Source: Chitinophagales bacterium
Lineage (GTDB): Bacteria > Bacteroidota > Bacteroidia > Chitinophagales > JADIYW01
Assembly (NCBI GenBank): GCA_023957245.1
Contig: JAMLHJ010000003.1
Location: 62,001-126,000, forward strand
Direction of reading: 5' to 3'
Length of the DNA: 64,000 bases
This document shows, piece after piece, positions 24,586 through 33,114 of this stretch. The position numbers and the translations under genes were made by a program. Numbering within the stretch: the first letter of the stretch is position 1; every line of letters begins with the position of its first letter. The notes beneath the pieces were generated by a model. The model searched no databases, had not been told where the DNA came from, and saw only the letters and a list, made by a program, of their open reading frames with translations.

Positions 24586-25062
24586 TTATAAATCCATCAT
24601 TTTCAATAGGGTGACAGCAGCTTCTACGCCTTTGTTGCCATATTTTCCTCCAGCTCTATCTAAAGCTTGTTGTTCTGTATTTGGAGTCAGAACGCCGAAA
24701 ATAAAAGGAATATCGTATTGTATATTGAGGTTTTGTAGTGCCTGAGCTACTGAATGATTGATATATTCATCATGCTTAGTTTCTCCTTTGATAACGCAAC
24801 CAATACATATCACACCTGATAGATCATGTTGTAAAGCTATTTTTCTTGCTGCAAAAGGCAATTCAAAAGTGCCAGGTACAATGCTTAGGATAATATTATC
24901 AGGATGTACATCGTATTCTAATAATGTACTTTCGCAACCTTTCAATAATTCAAAGGTGATATGTTTGTTCCATTCAGCGACGACAATACCTATTTTTTTG
25001 CCTTTGCCACTAGGAACAGCGTTGATATCGTAGTCTGAAAGATTCTTTAAAGATGTAGCCAT
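24586..25062 (-). CDS. ribH: 6,7-dimethyl-8-ribityllumazine synthase
   Basis: This 158-residue lumazine synthase condenses the ribityl-aminouracil and dihydroxybutanone-phosphate intermediates in riboflavin synthesis. Conserved blocks are VAEWNKHITFELLKG near the start, VPGTFELPFAARKIA, GCVIKGETKHDEYI (the phosphate/substrate loop and catalytic His region) and PFIFGVLTPNTEQQALDRAGG. It is complete and of usual length. It lies 4 bases downstream of the TPR protein gene, in an operon driven from the promoter at 25775-25782. No other rib gene is in the window. Confidence 0.95.
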   Translation of the reverse strand: MATSLKNLSDYDINAVPSGKGKKIGIVVAEWNKHITFELLKGCESTLLEYDVHPDNIILSIVPGTFELPFAARKIALQHDLSGVICIGCVIKGETKHDEYINHSVAQALQNLNIQYDIPFIFGVLTPNTEQQALDRAGGKYGNKGVEAAVTLLKMMDL

Positions 25063-25066
25063 GATA

Positions 25067-25747
25067 TTATTTACTAGCTTCCATTTGAGCTAATTCTCTT
25101 TCTGCAGCTGAGCCTTCTAAAGTTGTAGGGAAATTTTCAATAAGTGTATTGTAACTTTTTACAGCTTCATCTACTTTTTTGTTAATGATTTGAACTTTCG
25201 CTAATTTATACAAATAGAAAGGTGCAGTGATTTCATTTTCTGCATTTGCATTGACAGCTTTTTGATAGTTTTCTTCAGCAGATTTCATGTCTTTTAATTC
25301 TGCTTTTGCATCACCAATACAACCATATTTTCTTGCATTCAAAAGTGCATCTTCTGAACTAAAATCTTCCAAATATTTTACTGCTTCTTCATAGCTTCCA
25401 ACTTGAAGAGCAGATATACCTGCATATAATTTAGCTCCATTTCCAGCTTTTGTGCTACCAAATTTGGAGATAATATCTTTAAATCCTAATGCCACACCAT
25501 CACCATTAAGTGCCAAATTGAATGAATCTTTTTCAAAGTATTGTTGAGCTTTAATCATTTGAACTTGTGCCTTATTTTCTTTAGGAACTGCGATTAATTG
25601 TTTATAGCCATATCCTAATATCACCAAAGCCAATACTAATATTGTTGCTCCAGTAATTATTTTACTGTTTCTCTCAAAAAAACTTCTTGTTTTCGCTTCT
25701 ACAATTTGTTCTGCTTCGTAAAATTTATCGGTCTCCTTTTTCGCCAT
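25067..25747 (-). CDS. Membrane-anchored tetratricopeptide repeat protein
   Basis: This 226-residue protein has an N-terminal cytoplasmic segment, one membrane helix (about residues 31-50, IITGATILVLALVILGYGY) and a helical domain with TPR-like repeats (LYAGISALQVGSYEEAVKYL, GDAKAELKDMKSAEENYQKA, KVQIINKKVDEAVKSYNTLI). The layout is that of YfgM-type proteins, single-pass inner-membrane anchors with a periplasmic TPR domain that assist chaperones and the Sec translocon. That function is inferred from layout. It is cotranscribed with ribH, an association with no obvious functional logic. Confidence 0.75.
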   Translation of the reverse strand: MAKKETDKFYEAEQIVEAKTRSFFERNSKIITGATILVLALVILGYGYKQLIAVPKENKAQVQMIKAQQYFEKDSFNLALNGDGVALGFKDIISKFGSTKAGNGAKLYAGISALQVGSYEEAVKYLEDFSSEDALLNARKYGCIGDAKAELKDMKSAEENYQKAVNANAENEITAPFYLYKLAKVQIINKKVDEAVKSYNTLIENFPTTLEGSAAERELAQMEASK

Positions 25748-25774
25748 GGAAGATGAGTTTTATAGTTTATTGGG

Positions 25775-25782
25775 CAAAGGTA
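25775..25782 (-). promoter_or_regulatory. -7 element of the TPR-ribH operon
   Basis: TACCTTTG on the minus strand is a perfect TAnnTTTG match ending 27 bases before the TPR protein ATG. No TTTG is present at the expected -33 spacing. Confidence 0.6.
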
Positions 25783-25831
25783 TAATTTTCATTGATTTAT
25801 TTATATATTCTCTCAACTCAAATAACATCTT

Positions 25832-25839
25832 TATCTTTG
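25832..25839 (+). promoter_or_regulatory. -7-like element abutting the recF start codon
   Basis: TATCTTTG matches TAnnTTTG and ends 4 bases before the GTG start at 25844. If used, transcription would begin at or next to the start codon. No -33 TTTG is seen. Confidence 0.35.
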
Positions 25840-25843
25840 TATT

Positions 25844-26962
25844 GTGGATAAAGGTCTATTTATAGAGCATTTGTTGTTGAGGGATTTTAAAAATTATCCT
25901 CATTTAGAGTTAAAATTTGATAATAATTTAGTGGCTTTTGCTGGAGAGAATGGTGTGGGTAAAACTAATATTCTCGATGCGATTTATTATATATGTACAA
26001 CCAAAAGTTATTTGAATACTACTGAGCAGTTTAATTTCAGACATGGTCAAATAGGGATGTTCTTACAAGCTGATGTTCATTTGTCTGATAGAGATTATAT
26101 AGTGCAAATGAAAGTTGTCAAAGGACGTAAAAAGGAGATACAACTCAATCAAGTCAAGGAAGATAAGCTGACTCAATATATTGGTAAGTTTCCTGTTGTG
26201 ATGATAGCTCCCAATGATAATATGATTATTCTGGGAAGTAGTGAGGAGAGAAGAAAGTTGATAGATAATATTTTATGTCAATCCGATTACAATTATCTTG
26301 AAGAGTTGATGCAGTACAATAAAATTTTGGCCAATCGCAATGCTCTTTTAAAGCAAATGGCTGAACAATCGAGTATGTCTTCAGATTTATTGGAAACACT
26401 TGATTTAATGTTATCAAATATTGCAGAACCTATCTATTTGAAGAGAAAAGCTTTTGTTGAAAAATTTTCAGTAAAATTTGAAAAAATATATCATCAGATC
26501 AGTCAGCGGAAGGAAAATATTGCCATTAGTTACAAATCTCATCTTCATGACAAATCGCTTTTGATGCTTTTAAAATCTCAAAGAACCAAAGATATATTAC
26601 TCCAAAGAACATCTTCAGGAATACATTTAGATGATTTGGATTTTACGTTGGATAATCAACCTTTAAAGAAAGTAGGCTCACAAGGACAACAGAAAACTTA
26701 TGTTGTAGCTATGAAGCTGGCTTTGTATTATCTATTAAGTGATAGAAAAAAAGTATCGCCAATATTGTTATTAGATGATATCTTTGAGAAATTTGATGAG
26801 AATAGGGTAGAGCAACTTTTTAAGGTTTTGAGTGAGCATCATTATGGACAAATATTTATTACTGATACACACGAAGAACGATTAAGTAAAATGCTCTCTT
26901 ATGTAGGAAAAACTTTTGAAATTTATAAGTTGGGAAAGGATTATGTCAAAAAGGAAGGATAG
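25844..26962 (+). CDS. recF: DNA replication and repair protein RecF
   Basis: This 372-residue RecF is the SMC-like ATPase that loads RecA at gaps with RecO and RecR. Walker A is GENGVGKTN (about 34-42), after the family start LLRDFKNYPHLELKF. The signature region reads KKVGSQGQQKTYVVAMKLA, and Walker B is ILLLDDIFEKFDENR, then ITDTHEERL. The start is a GTG at 25844; no ATG lies close enough to retain the conserved N-terminal strand. Its 3' end overlaps the DciA-like gene, the usual order in many genomes, although dnaA, dnaN and gyrB are not here. Confidence 0.95.
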   Translation: MDKGLFIEHLLLRDFKNYPHLELKFDNNLVAFAGENGVGKTNILDAIYYICTTKSYLNTTEQFNFRHGQIGMFLQADVHLSDRDYIVQMKVVKGRKKEIQLNQVKEDKLTQYIGKFPVVMIAPNDNMIILGSSEERRKLIDNILCQSDYNYLEELMQYNKILANRNALLKQMAEQSSMSSDLLETLDLMLSNIAEPIYLKRKAFVEKFSVKFEKIYHQISQRKENIAISYKSHLHDKSLLMLLKSQRTKDILLQRTSSGIHLDDLDFTLDNQPLKKVGSQGQQKTYVVAMKLALYYLLSDRKKVSPILLLDDIFEKFDENRVEQLFKVLSEHHYGQIFITDTHEERLSKMLSYVGKTFEIYKLGKDYVKKEG

Positions 26963-27257
26963 CGATATCAGATATAGTAGAAATATTTCTTTTATGGAAG
27001 CACTACAAGCTTTTACAAAGGAGAATCATTTGGATAAAAAACTAGAATCTGTAAAGGTGTCTGAAGCGTTTGTCAATTCAATTCCTGCTTCTTCAAGAAA
27101 ATATATTCAGAAGGTTGATTTTAGTAATGGAATAATAAGGGCGCAAATTGAAAGTGCATCCTTGCGACAAAATCTTCAAATGGCTTCGGCTTCTCTGTGT
27201 GATATTATAAATGAAAAGTTGGAAATGAACATTGTTCAGAAAATTTTGTTCTCATAG
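26943..27257 (+). CDS. DUF721/DciA-like protein
   Basis: This protein of about 104 residues matches the DUF721 family, which includes DciA, the ancestral loader of the replicative helicase DnaB. The pattern is SFMEALQAFTKENHLDKKL, then a β-rich KH-like core (IQKVDFSNGIIRAQIESASLRQNLQMASASLCDIINEKL). I chose the ATG at 26943, inside the last codons of recF (20-base overlap). An in-frame start at 26916 would overlap recF further. Position next to recF supports the assignment. Confidence 0.8.
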   Translation: MSKRKDSDIRYSRNISFMEALQAFTKENHLDKKLESVKVSEAFVNSIPASSRKYIQKVDFSNGIIRAQIESASLRQNLQMASASLCDIINEKLEMNIVQKILFS

Positions 27258-27294
27258 GAAATAAATTAGATTAATTTTTAAACTCAAATAAATT

Positions 27295-27615
27295 ATGGCA
27301 TTTAAAATCACAAATGACAATTTCCAATCAGAAGTATTGGATAGCAAGAAAGTTGCAATGGTAGATTTTTGGGCAGAATGGTGTGGTCCATGTAGAATGG
27401 TAGGCCCTGTTGTCGAAGAGCTTGCAAATGAATATGAAGGTAAAGCATTAGTCGCTAAATGTGACGTAGATGAGTATGGAGAAGTGGCTGCTCAGTTTGG
27501 TATTCGTAGTATTCCTACAATCCTATTTTTCAAAGATGGTGAACTTGTGGATAGAGTAGTAGGAGCAGTGCCTAAAGGTCAGTTGAAAGGTAAATTAGAC
27601 GGTCTTTTAGGATAA
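27295..27615 (+). CDS. trxA: Thioredoxin
   Basis: This 106-residue thioredoxin reduces protein disulfides in the cytoplasm. The active site WCGPC is at residues 29-33 within MVDFWAEWCGPCRMVGPVV, and the cis-Pro loop is RSIPTILFFKDGE. There is no signal peptide. It lies 37 bases after the DciA-like gene and is followed by a strong terminator, so it could be the last gene of the recF operon or have its own promoter. Confidence 0.96.
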   Translation: MAFKITNDNFQSEVLDSKKVAMVDFWAEWCGPCRMVGPVVEELANEYEGKALVAKCDVDEYGEVAAQFGIRSIPTILFFKDGELVDRVVGAVPKGQLKGKLDGLLG

Positions 27616-27637
27616 GCTAACAAGACTCTTTATACTT

Positions 27638-27672
27638 AAAAAAGGTTGTTCAATGATGGGCAACCTTTTTTT
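27638..27672 (+). terminator. Intrinsic terminator after trxA
   Basis: A perfect 11 bp stem (27638-27648 with 27661-27671) is A-rich on the 5' side and ends in seven T residues. It begins 22 bases after the trxA stop. Confidence 0.85.
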
Positions 27673-27711
27673 ATTAATTTCCACTAACTCTGCTAGTAGT
27701 GATTGAATATT

Positions 27712-27954
27712 TCAGGAAATAGTATCCTTATTTTCTTTCTTCTTTTGATTGATAAGATACATCAGATATATAAAATTAGTAAACATAATAATGGTTATAA
27801 CACCATGAATGTAAAACTCATTAGGCGTTAACTGTGGTCCTGTCTTTATCCCATATAAATCGAGCAGAATGAATGCCATAGAAGCATAAGCTGATATTTC
27901 TGTACGTTTATTTTTCCAAAATTTCTTTAACATAGCTTTTGTTTTAATTAGCAT
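27712..27954 (-). CDS. Small membrane protein coupled to the frameshifted lipoprotein
   Basis: This protein of about 80 residues has two probable membrane segments (AYASMAFILLDLYGI and VITIIMFTNFIYLMYLI), a basic N-terminus and a charged tail (QKKKENKDTIS). I chose the ATG at 27954 because it overlaps the upstream stop as ATGCTAA, a classic coupling arrangement. The open frame extends to 28056, but that part lies over the upstream gene in another frame and looks like a shadow. No family is recognised. The tight pairing with the Gly-rich lipoprotein suggests joint function, for example an immunity or anchoring partner, which is speculation. Confidence 0.55.
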   Translation of the reverse strand: MLIKTKAMLKKFWKNKRTEISAYASMAFILLDLYGIKTGPQLTPNEFYIHGVITIIMFTNFIYLMYLINQKKKENKDTIS

Positions 27955-28599
27955 GATAATGCTCCTAATCCAAGTCCAATAATAGCACCATGAAATCCAA
28001 ATTGAAGTCCAGCTAATATACCCATCCCCATTTGTCCCAAACAACGATATTGCCAATCTGTCAATCTAGCATTATTTGTATTTTCTAAAGCTTCATTATT
28101 AAGCATTGTCTGGTAGAGGATGTCTGTTGTAAATAACACATTTATTGCTAATTGTCTTTCTTTACTATTGCTAAGAAAGTTTGTATTGCTATTAAAATTT
28201 ATTATGTAGTTTTTATACTCTTGATATGAGTTAATTGAAGATATTAGCTCTTCATATTCATTAACAAAAGCAATGAATTCTTTTGAATATCCATTTAAAT
28301 CAATCTCAGTATTACTTCTTAAATTATTTGTTGCTATTTCTTGTGTACTGATATTTTTAGATTTTAAAAAAAGCAAATACTTTTCTTTTTTTAATTCAAT
28401 AGTACTTTCAGTTTTACTATACAATAAACCCTCAGCGACAATTGATAAATCGTCAAAGTACCCTTTGCTGATTTGGTCTTCCGAAAAATTTATTCTTAGA
28501 TTTTTTTGAATAAAATTGTCTTGAAAATTTACTTTTTCTTTAGTACAAGAAAAAAAGAATAGAATTAAAATTGGGGTTTTGAAAAAAAAACTTTATCAT
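27948..28599 (-). CDS. Lipoprotein gene frameshifted at a 9-base homopolymer
   Basis: The long frame (from about 28590 to 27948) encodes FKTPILILFFFSCTKEK, a lipoprotein signal with lipobox FFSC, followed by about 198 residues, but has no usable start in frame. An ATG at 28599 reads MIKFFF and then enters a run of nine T (A at 28582-28590 on the plus strand). With eight T the two join into MIKFFFKTPILILFFFSC, a standard lipoprotein signal, giving about 216 residues. With nine, it stops after 19 residues. The C-terminus has a Gly-rich hydrophobic segment (GMGILAGLQFGFHGAIIGLG). This could be phase variation, a mutation or a sequencing error. No family is recognised. Confidence 0.6.
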
Positions 28600-28716
28600 A
28601 ATTTTATTTTTTAATGTTATATAAATGTTAAGTGTTGCTAATCTATTGTAAGTATTTATATTTAGCTACTTTAAATTGTTAAATAGTGTTAACTTATTTT
28701 TTACTAGAAAATAAAA

Positions 28717-28740
28717 AGGGCAACTTTTGATAGTTGCCCT
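28717..28740 (-). terminator. Terminator of the 1387-residue secreted protein gene
   Basis: A perfect 9 bp stem AGGGCAACT/AGTTGCCCT (28717-28725 with 28732-28740) has a 6-base loop. On the minus strand it is followed by TTTTTATTTT. It lies 27 bases after the stop of that gene. Confidence 0.85.
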
Positions 28741-28767
28741 AATGATTGTGTGTGTAATTGTGTGTGT

Positions 28768-31700
28768 TTAATTTTTTATGAATTTGATATTCTGATTGTT
28801 GTTATCAGCATCTAAATAATGAAGAATATAAGCACCATTTGCAAGGTGATGAGTATTGATATTTAATTGATTCACACCTTTTGAGATAGTTTGTTCCCAA
28901 GAAAGAATGTTTTTACCTGAAATATCAGTAATTGACAATTGAGCTTTTTGATTGACATTAGAAGATATCCAGACACTTAAATCAGATTGAGTAGGATTAG
29001 GATATAATTTTACAAATCCATTTTTTAATGAATTATCATCTACTTCGACATTGATGATGGCACTCAATTCAAATGTCTGATCTAAATCAACCGTTTTTAA
29101 TCTGTAATAGTTGTTTCCGACTGCAATGTTTGCATCTTCAAATTGATAGAATTTTGGACTGTTAGAAAATCCATTTGCTGCGACTTTTCCTATAGATTGC
29201 CATGATTGTCCGTCAAGGCTTTTTTGTACTTCAAAATAATTAGCGTTGCTTTCTGATGCTGTAGTCCAAGTCAATTCATTGATATTTTTGCCTTTGTTAT
29301 ATATACCAGTGAATGAAGTCAGCTCAACAGGCAAAGGAGAAGTGCCGTATTTGTTAGAGTGGATATAGAATGTTGAGAAATCTTCTACTTCAAACTCTGC
29401 ATAAAAATCATCTCCAAGACTAACAATAGTAGATGGAATCAATTTGGCTGAGTCAGCAAACTGTCCAGGTAGTGGGAATACATTTTTAATTTTTGTTACA
29501 TTCAACTCTTGAGGGGTGCTGAATTCATAAGGAGTACCTTGACAAGCGTTTTTGAGATTGTTATATTCTTCCTCAGTGAAAAATATTCTTACTCTAGATT
29601 TTCCGTTGTTTTGAGGTGTAATGGCAACACTTCTTTGAAGATAAGGTTGTTCTTCAAATTCATCTGTCATAATTGTAGGTACAGTAATTTCAATTTTTGT
29701 ACAGATTTGAGTTTTTAATAGCTCAGGAGCGTCTGAAGATAAACTTTCAATTTCACCTATCAAATGACCGCTATTATTGCCATAGATTTTATTAGTTACA
29801 CCATCTGCAATGATACAAGAAGAACATTCGTTATTTTCTGAAACAATATTATCATTTAGAGTTGGAATAACAATATTGATACTTCCTGCAACAATATCTG
29901 CACAAGCACCACTAGATAGTTTAAGTTGGTATGTCGTAGTGGAGCCAGCAGTTAATCCTGTTACTGTCAATTCATTGCTTAAAGGTGAGCCAGTTCCATC
30001 TCCTGAAACCTTTTCCCAAGTCAATGTTGAAGTATTAGGAAGAATATTTGTTGCTTCTAGAACTGCACTTTTATTGCATAAAAACAAATCTTTTAATGAT
30101 ACAGTTGCAGTAGGTTGTTCATCTATTTGAATGGTTGCAGTATTGGAAATAGTATCACAACCGCTAACTGTATTTGTCAATATACATCTGATTGAAGTGC
30201 CATTCAATGATAATGGAGCATTATTAATAGATAAGGTTGCTAATTGATGTCCACTGAAAGTTGAATTTTCATTGGTATTCACCCAGTTTGTTCCATTATA
30301 GAATTGCCATTGGTAGGATGGTTGACTGATTGGAGTAACAATATTTAACGAGCCTGAACCTCCAGAGCAAATAGCAACAATAGCTGGTTGTGTAGTGATT
30401 TCTGGACTTGGAGGATTGGAGATGGTTACATTTCCAATATTTACAGAAGGTGAGCAAGAGCTATTGTTTTTTGTTTTCAATAGGACAGAATAGCTTCCAA
30501 TAGGTTTAGTGAAACTATTGGATGTTTGCCAGTTATTACCTCCATCAATACTATATTCGTATTGGTTATAAGCCCATAATGTAATATTATCCAAAGAATA
30601 GTTTTCTTTCATACCTCCTGTTTTAGCTGCTACAGCCAATTGCCAGCCTGTTTTGTCTATATTGACATAGTCGTTGGGTAGTTGAAGATTACTGAAAGCA
30701 GTTTTGGCTCCAATAGAAAGTGTAAGTTGGTTGGAAGAATTGATAGATAATTGGACATTTCTCCATGTTGCGCCTATCCAGTCATTGGTGTGTAGTGCAC
30801 AAGAACCAATTTGGACATTATTGTAATAAACAGATACAGCATGAGCACAATTAGTAGATGATCCTATCCATTCATTAAATGCAATTTCTAATCCATTGTT
30901 GTTACTTAAACCAGATGGAGTTCCTGTTGGAGAAGCAGGGATATCTCCAGCATAAGTGATACTCCATCCATCACCACCATTATTATTATCTGGTTGTGCA
31001 TAGAAGTCCATTTCAAATCTAATAGCTGTTGCATTATAATTGAGTGGATTTTTGAGTACTACAGTTCCTTGTTGGTTGTTAGAGTTATTGCTAGTCAATT
31101 TTAAATATCCATCTGCATTATAAGCTGCATTGCCATGGATAGTTTGAGTTCCTTCTTGAGCAATAGCGTCATTTGACGCAGAAGCATACCATAAAGTTGG
31201 AGTATGTGACGTAGGAGTAGCTGTAATCGTTCCATTGCCGCCACAAGTAGAAGGTTGAGTTGTCGCTAATGTTCCAGTAGGAGTCAGATTATCATTAGAA
31301 TATGTGATAATTAATTGAGGTTTTTCTGCTTGATTGTAACCTCTCCAATAAATAATATTTGATTCATTATTACCTGAATTGTTAGGTACGTGGTAAGTAA
31401 CATTTGCTGCAAGTGTAATAAAACCATTTCCAATTCTTGATAAGATTCTATTATTAGCTAATGGATAATTGATATTAAATTCCTTCCAGCCATTACTTCC
31501 TTCGATATAATCTCCTCCACCATTACATCCAGAACAATTAGGCGCAGTCGCCCAAACATCATAGCTGAGATATCTTTCCATATTGGTAATATCATTGTAA
31601 ATTTTTGCACGAGAATCTGGAACAGGGTCAGTATTTGCCCATCCAATGTCAAATTTTAGTCCATCGTTTCCATTTCCATTCAACCAATTGTATTGATTTA

Positions 31701-32931
31701 ACTTTAATTCTGAATTGATAATGCAAATATTAGCTGGAATACTGCTGATATTAAATTTTGAAAAAGCATCTCTTTGAATATCGTTATTGCCAGAATTATC
31801 TCTATCCCAGAAGCCACATTCCATATTATTTCCTAGATACCCATTATCACCAGAAGGTTGAGTGCCATTGGGCAATGTTCCTGTACAACCTGTCCAGCTA
31901 TTTGTATTATTTGGAATTGCACTTAAGGTAGGGTCAATAATAATTGGATAAGCAGTGTTTTCGTTGTTTAACCATGCCAAAGGTACTAGCATAGTAACGA
32001 TATATTTTTTGTTGTTGATTTTCTTTACAATATAATCTGCTTCTTCCTTAAGATGTTTTTTGTTCTTAGGAAAATAGAATAAATCTTTGTAAGTCAAAAT
32101 TTGATTGCCTTTAGCATCAATAAACACCAATTTTTTATTTTTTAATTTCAAAGCATTTGAGTTGTCGATGAATTGAGCTATTTCAACATCTTTGTCAAAA
32201 GAGATATATTCCTCAAATCCAACAAATCCTGAAGTTGACAAATCTGAAAAGATATTTTTCTCAATGATGTACTTAGATTCTATTTGATCTAAATATTGCT
32301 CTACAGAAAATGTAAGGTCAGCATTGAGTTGGAATAAAACTTCGTTATTCTGAGCAGATGATAAAAAGGGTAAGGTATTAGGAAATGATGTGATTGTCTT
32401 CAGAACATGTTTGTCTTCATTGTACAATTTTATATTTCCTGTTGTATAAGAAGCAATATGTTCATTGTTGCTTTTATAAAAAGAAACACCTTTATTCAAA
32501 TCACCATAATAGGTTTTAATTTGGTTATGAGTGTTTGAAAATTGATATCCATTCTTTTGTGCTTTTACGATTTGATTAGAAGCTGTTTTCCAAATTCCAT
32601 TTTCAAAATAGTGCATAGGACCAGCTGTAAGGAGAGCTGTTAATGTTCCATCATTATTCTCAAATGTCTTAGAAGTTTCAGTTCTTTTTGAAATGATTTC
32701 ATTTGCAGGATTAAACTTTGAGTATGGACCATTTTTTTCATAAAGCTCCATGACCACATTGTCGTTTAGCTCTTGTGGTAAAGTATTTTGGATATGATAT
32801 CCTGCACCACTAGCCAATGCTGATTGGGTGCAAATAAAAGACATCAATACAACACTGAGATAACTCTTTATTTTAGTTGAGTTTTTTAGGCTGTTGAATT
32901 GAGCAGATAAAAGGTGTAAAACTGTAACCAT
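28768..32931 (-). CDS. Large secreted protein with lectin-like domain and T9SS sorting tail
   Basis: This 1387-residue protein is exported by Sec (hydrophobic signal about residues 24-41) and then by the type IX system. Its C-terminus is a type A sorting domain starting at LYPNPTQSDL and ending with NGAYILHYL and a short basic end. Approximate layout: a β-rich N-terminal part (about 45-310); a DNRLRE-like β-sandwich region (about 320-550) after PIIIDPTLS; a legume-lectin-like region (about 587-790) with GDGWSITYAGD and GLEIAFNEWIG; Ig-like repeats (about 830-1100); and an FN3-like module (PVELTSFTG, FEVQKSLDG) before the tail. It probably ends up on the cell surface or outside as an adhesin or glycan binder. 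Domain names are by eye. Confidence 0.8.
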   Translation of the reverse strand: MVTVLHLLSAQFNSLKNSTKIKSYLSVVLMSFICTQSALASGAGYHIQNTLPQELNDNVVMELYEKNGPYSKFNPANEIISKRTETSKTFENNDGTLTALLTAGPMHYFENGIWKTASNQIVKAQKNGYQFSNTHNQIKTYYGDLNKGVSFYKSNNEHIASYTTGNIKLYNEDKHVLKTITSFPNTLPFLSSAQNNEVLFQLNADLTFSVEQYLDQIESKYIIEKNIFSDLSTSGFVGFEEYISFDKDVEIAQFIDNSNALKLKNKKLVFIDAKGNQILTYKDLFYFPKNKKHLKEEADYIVKKINNKKYIVTMLVPLAWLNNENTAYPIIIDPTLSAIPNNTNSWTGCTGTLPNGTQPSGDNGYLGNNMECGFWDRDNSGNNDIQRDAFSKFNISSIPANICIINSELKLNQYNWLNGNGNDGLKFDIGWANTDPVPDSRAKIYNDITNMERYLSYDVWATAPNCSGCNGGGDYIEGSNGWKEFNINYPLANNRILSRIGNGFITLAANVTYHVPNNSGNNESNIIYWRGYNQAEKPQLIITYSNDNLTPTGTLATTQPSTCGGNGTITATPTSHTPTLWYASASNDAIAQEGTQTIHGNAAYNADGYLKLTSNNSNNQQGTVVLKNPLNYNATAIRFEMDFYAQPDNNNGGDGWSITYAGDIPASPTGTPSGLSNNNGLEIAFNEWIGSSTNCAHAVSVYYNNVQIGSCALHTNDWIGATWRNVQLSINSSNQLTLSIGAKTAFSNLQLPNDYVNIDKTGWQLAVAAKTGGMKENYSLDNITLWAYNQYEYSIDGGNNWQTSNSFTKPIGSYSVLLKTKNNSSCSPSVNIGNVTISNPPSPEITTQPAIVAICSGGSGSLNIVTPISQPSYQWQFYNGTNWVNTNENSTFSGHQLATLSINNAPLSLNGTSIRCILTNTVSGCDTISNTATIQIDEQPTATVSLKDLFLCNKSAVLEATNILPNTSTLTWEKVSGDGTGSPLSNELTVTGLTAGSTTTYQLKLSSGACADIVAGSINIVIPTLNDNIVSENNECSSCIIADGVTNKIYGNNSGHLIGEIESLSSDAPELLKTQICTKIEITVPTIMTDEFEEQPYLQRSVAITPQNNGKSRVRIFFTEEEYNNLKNACQGTPYEFSTPQELNVTKIKNVFPLPGQFADSAKLIPSTIVSLGDDFYAEFEVEDFSTFYIHSNKYGTSPLPVELTSFTGIYNKGKNINELTWTTASESNANYFEVQKSLDGQSWQSIGKVAANGFSNSPKFYQFEDANIAVGNNYYRLKTVDLDQTFELSAIINVEVDDNSLKNGFVKLYPNPTQSDLSVWISSNVNQKAQLSITDISGKNILSWEQTISKGVNQLNINTHHLANGAYILHYLDADNNNQNIKFIKN

Positions 32932-33114
32932 TAGCTTTAAAATTTGGTGCTAAAGTTAGGTTGCGGTTATTGATTTACTATTTGATAAATGTTAAATAGC
33001 GGATAATTTTATCTTTATTTGACTATTGTCAATTGTGTAAAAATATTAATGTTCAATATTTGTCTTTTTTATGTTCTTACAAATAATAAAAATTAAATAA
33101 TGAGCAAAAATTAA

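Noticed and set aside
27955-28056. N-terminal extension of the small membrane protein to 28056
   Set aside because: The extra residues lie over the upstream gene in another frame and are Trp/Ile-rich without pattern. The ATG overlapping the upstream stop is the better start.
27948-28424. A 158-residue protein starting at TTG 28424
   Set aside because: The same frame continues upstream into a lipoprotein signal, so this start would delete the signal and about 58 residues. The homopolymer frameshift explains the data better.
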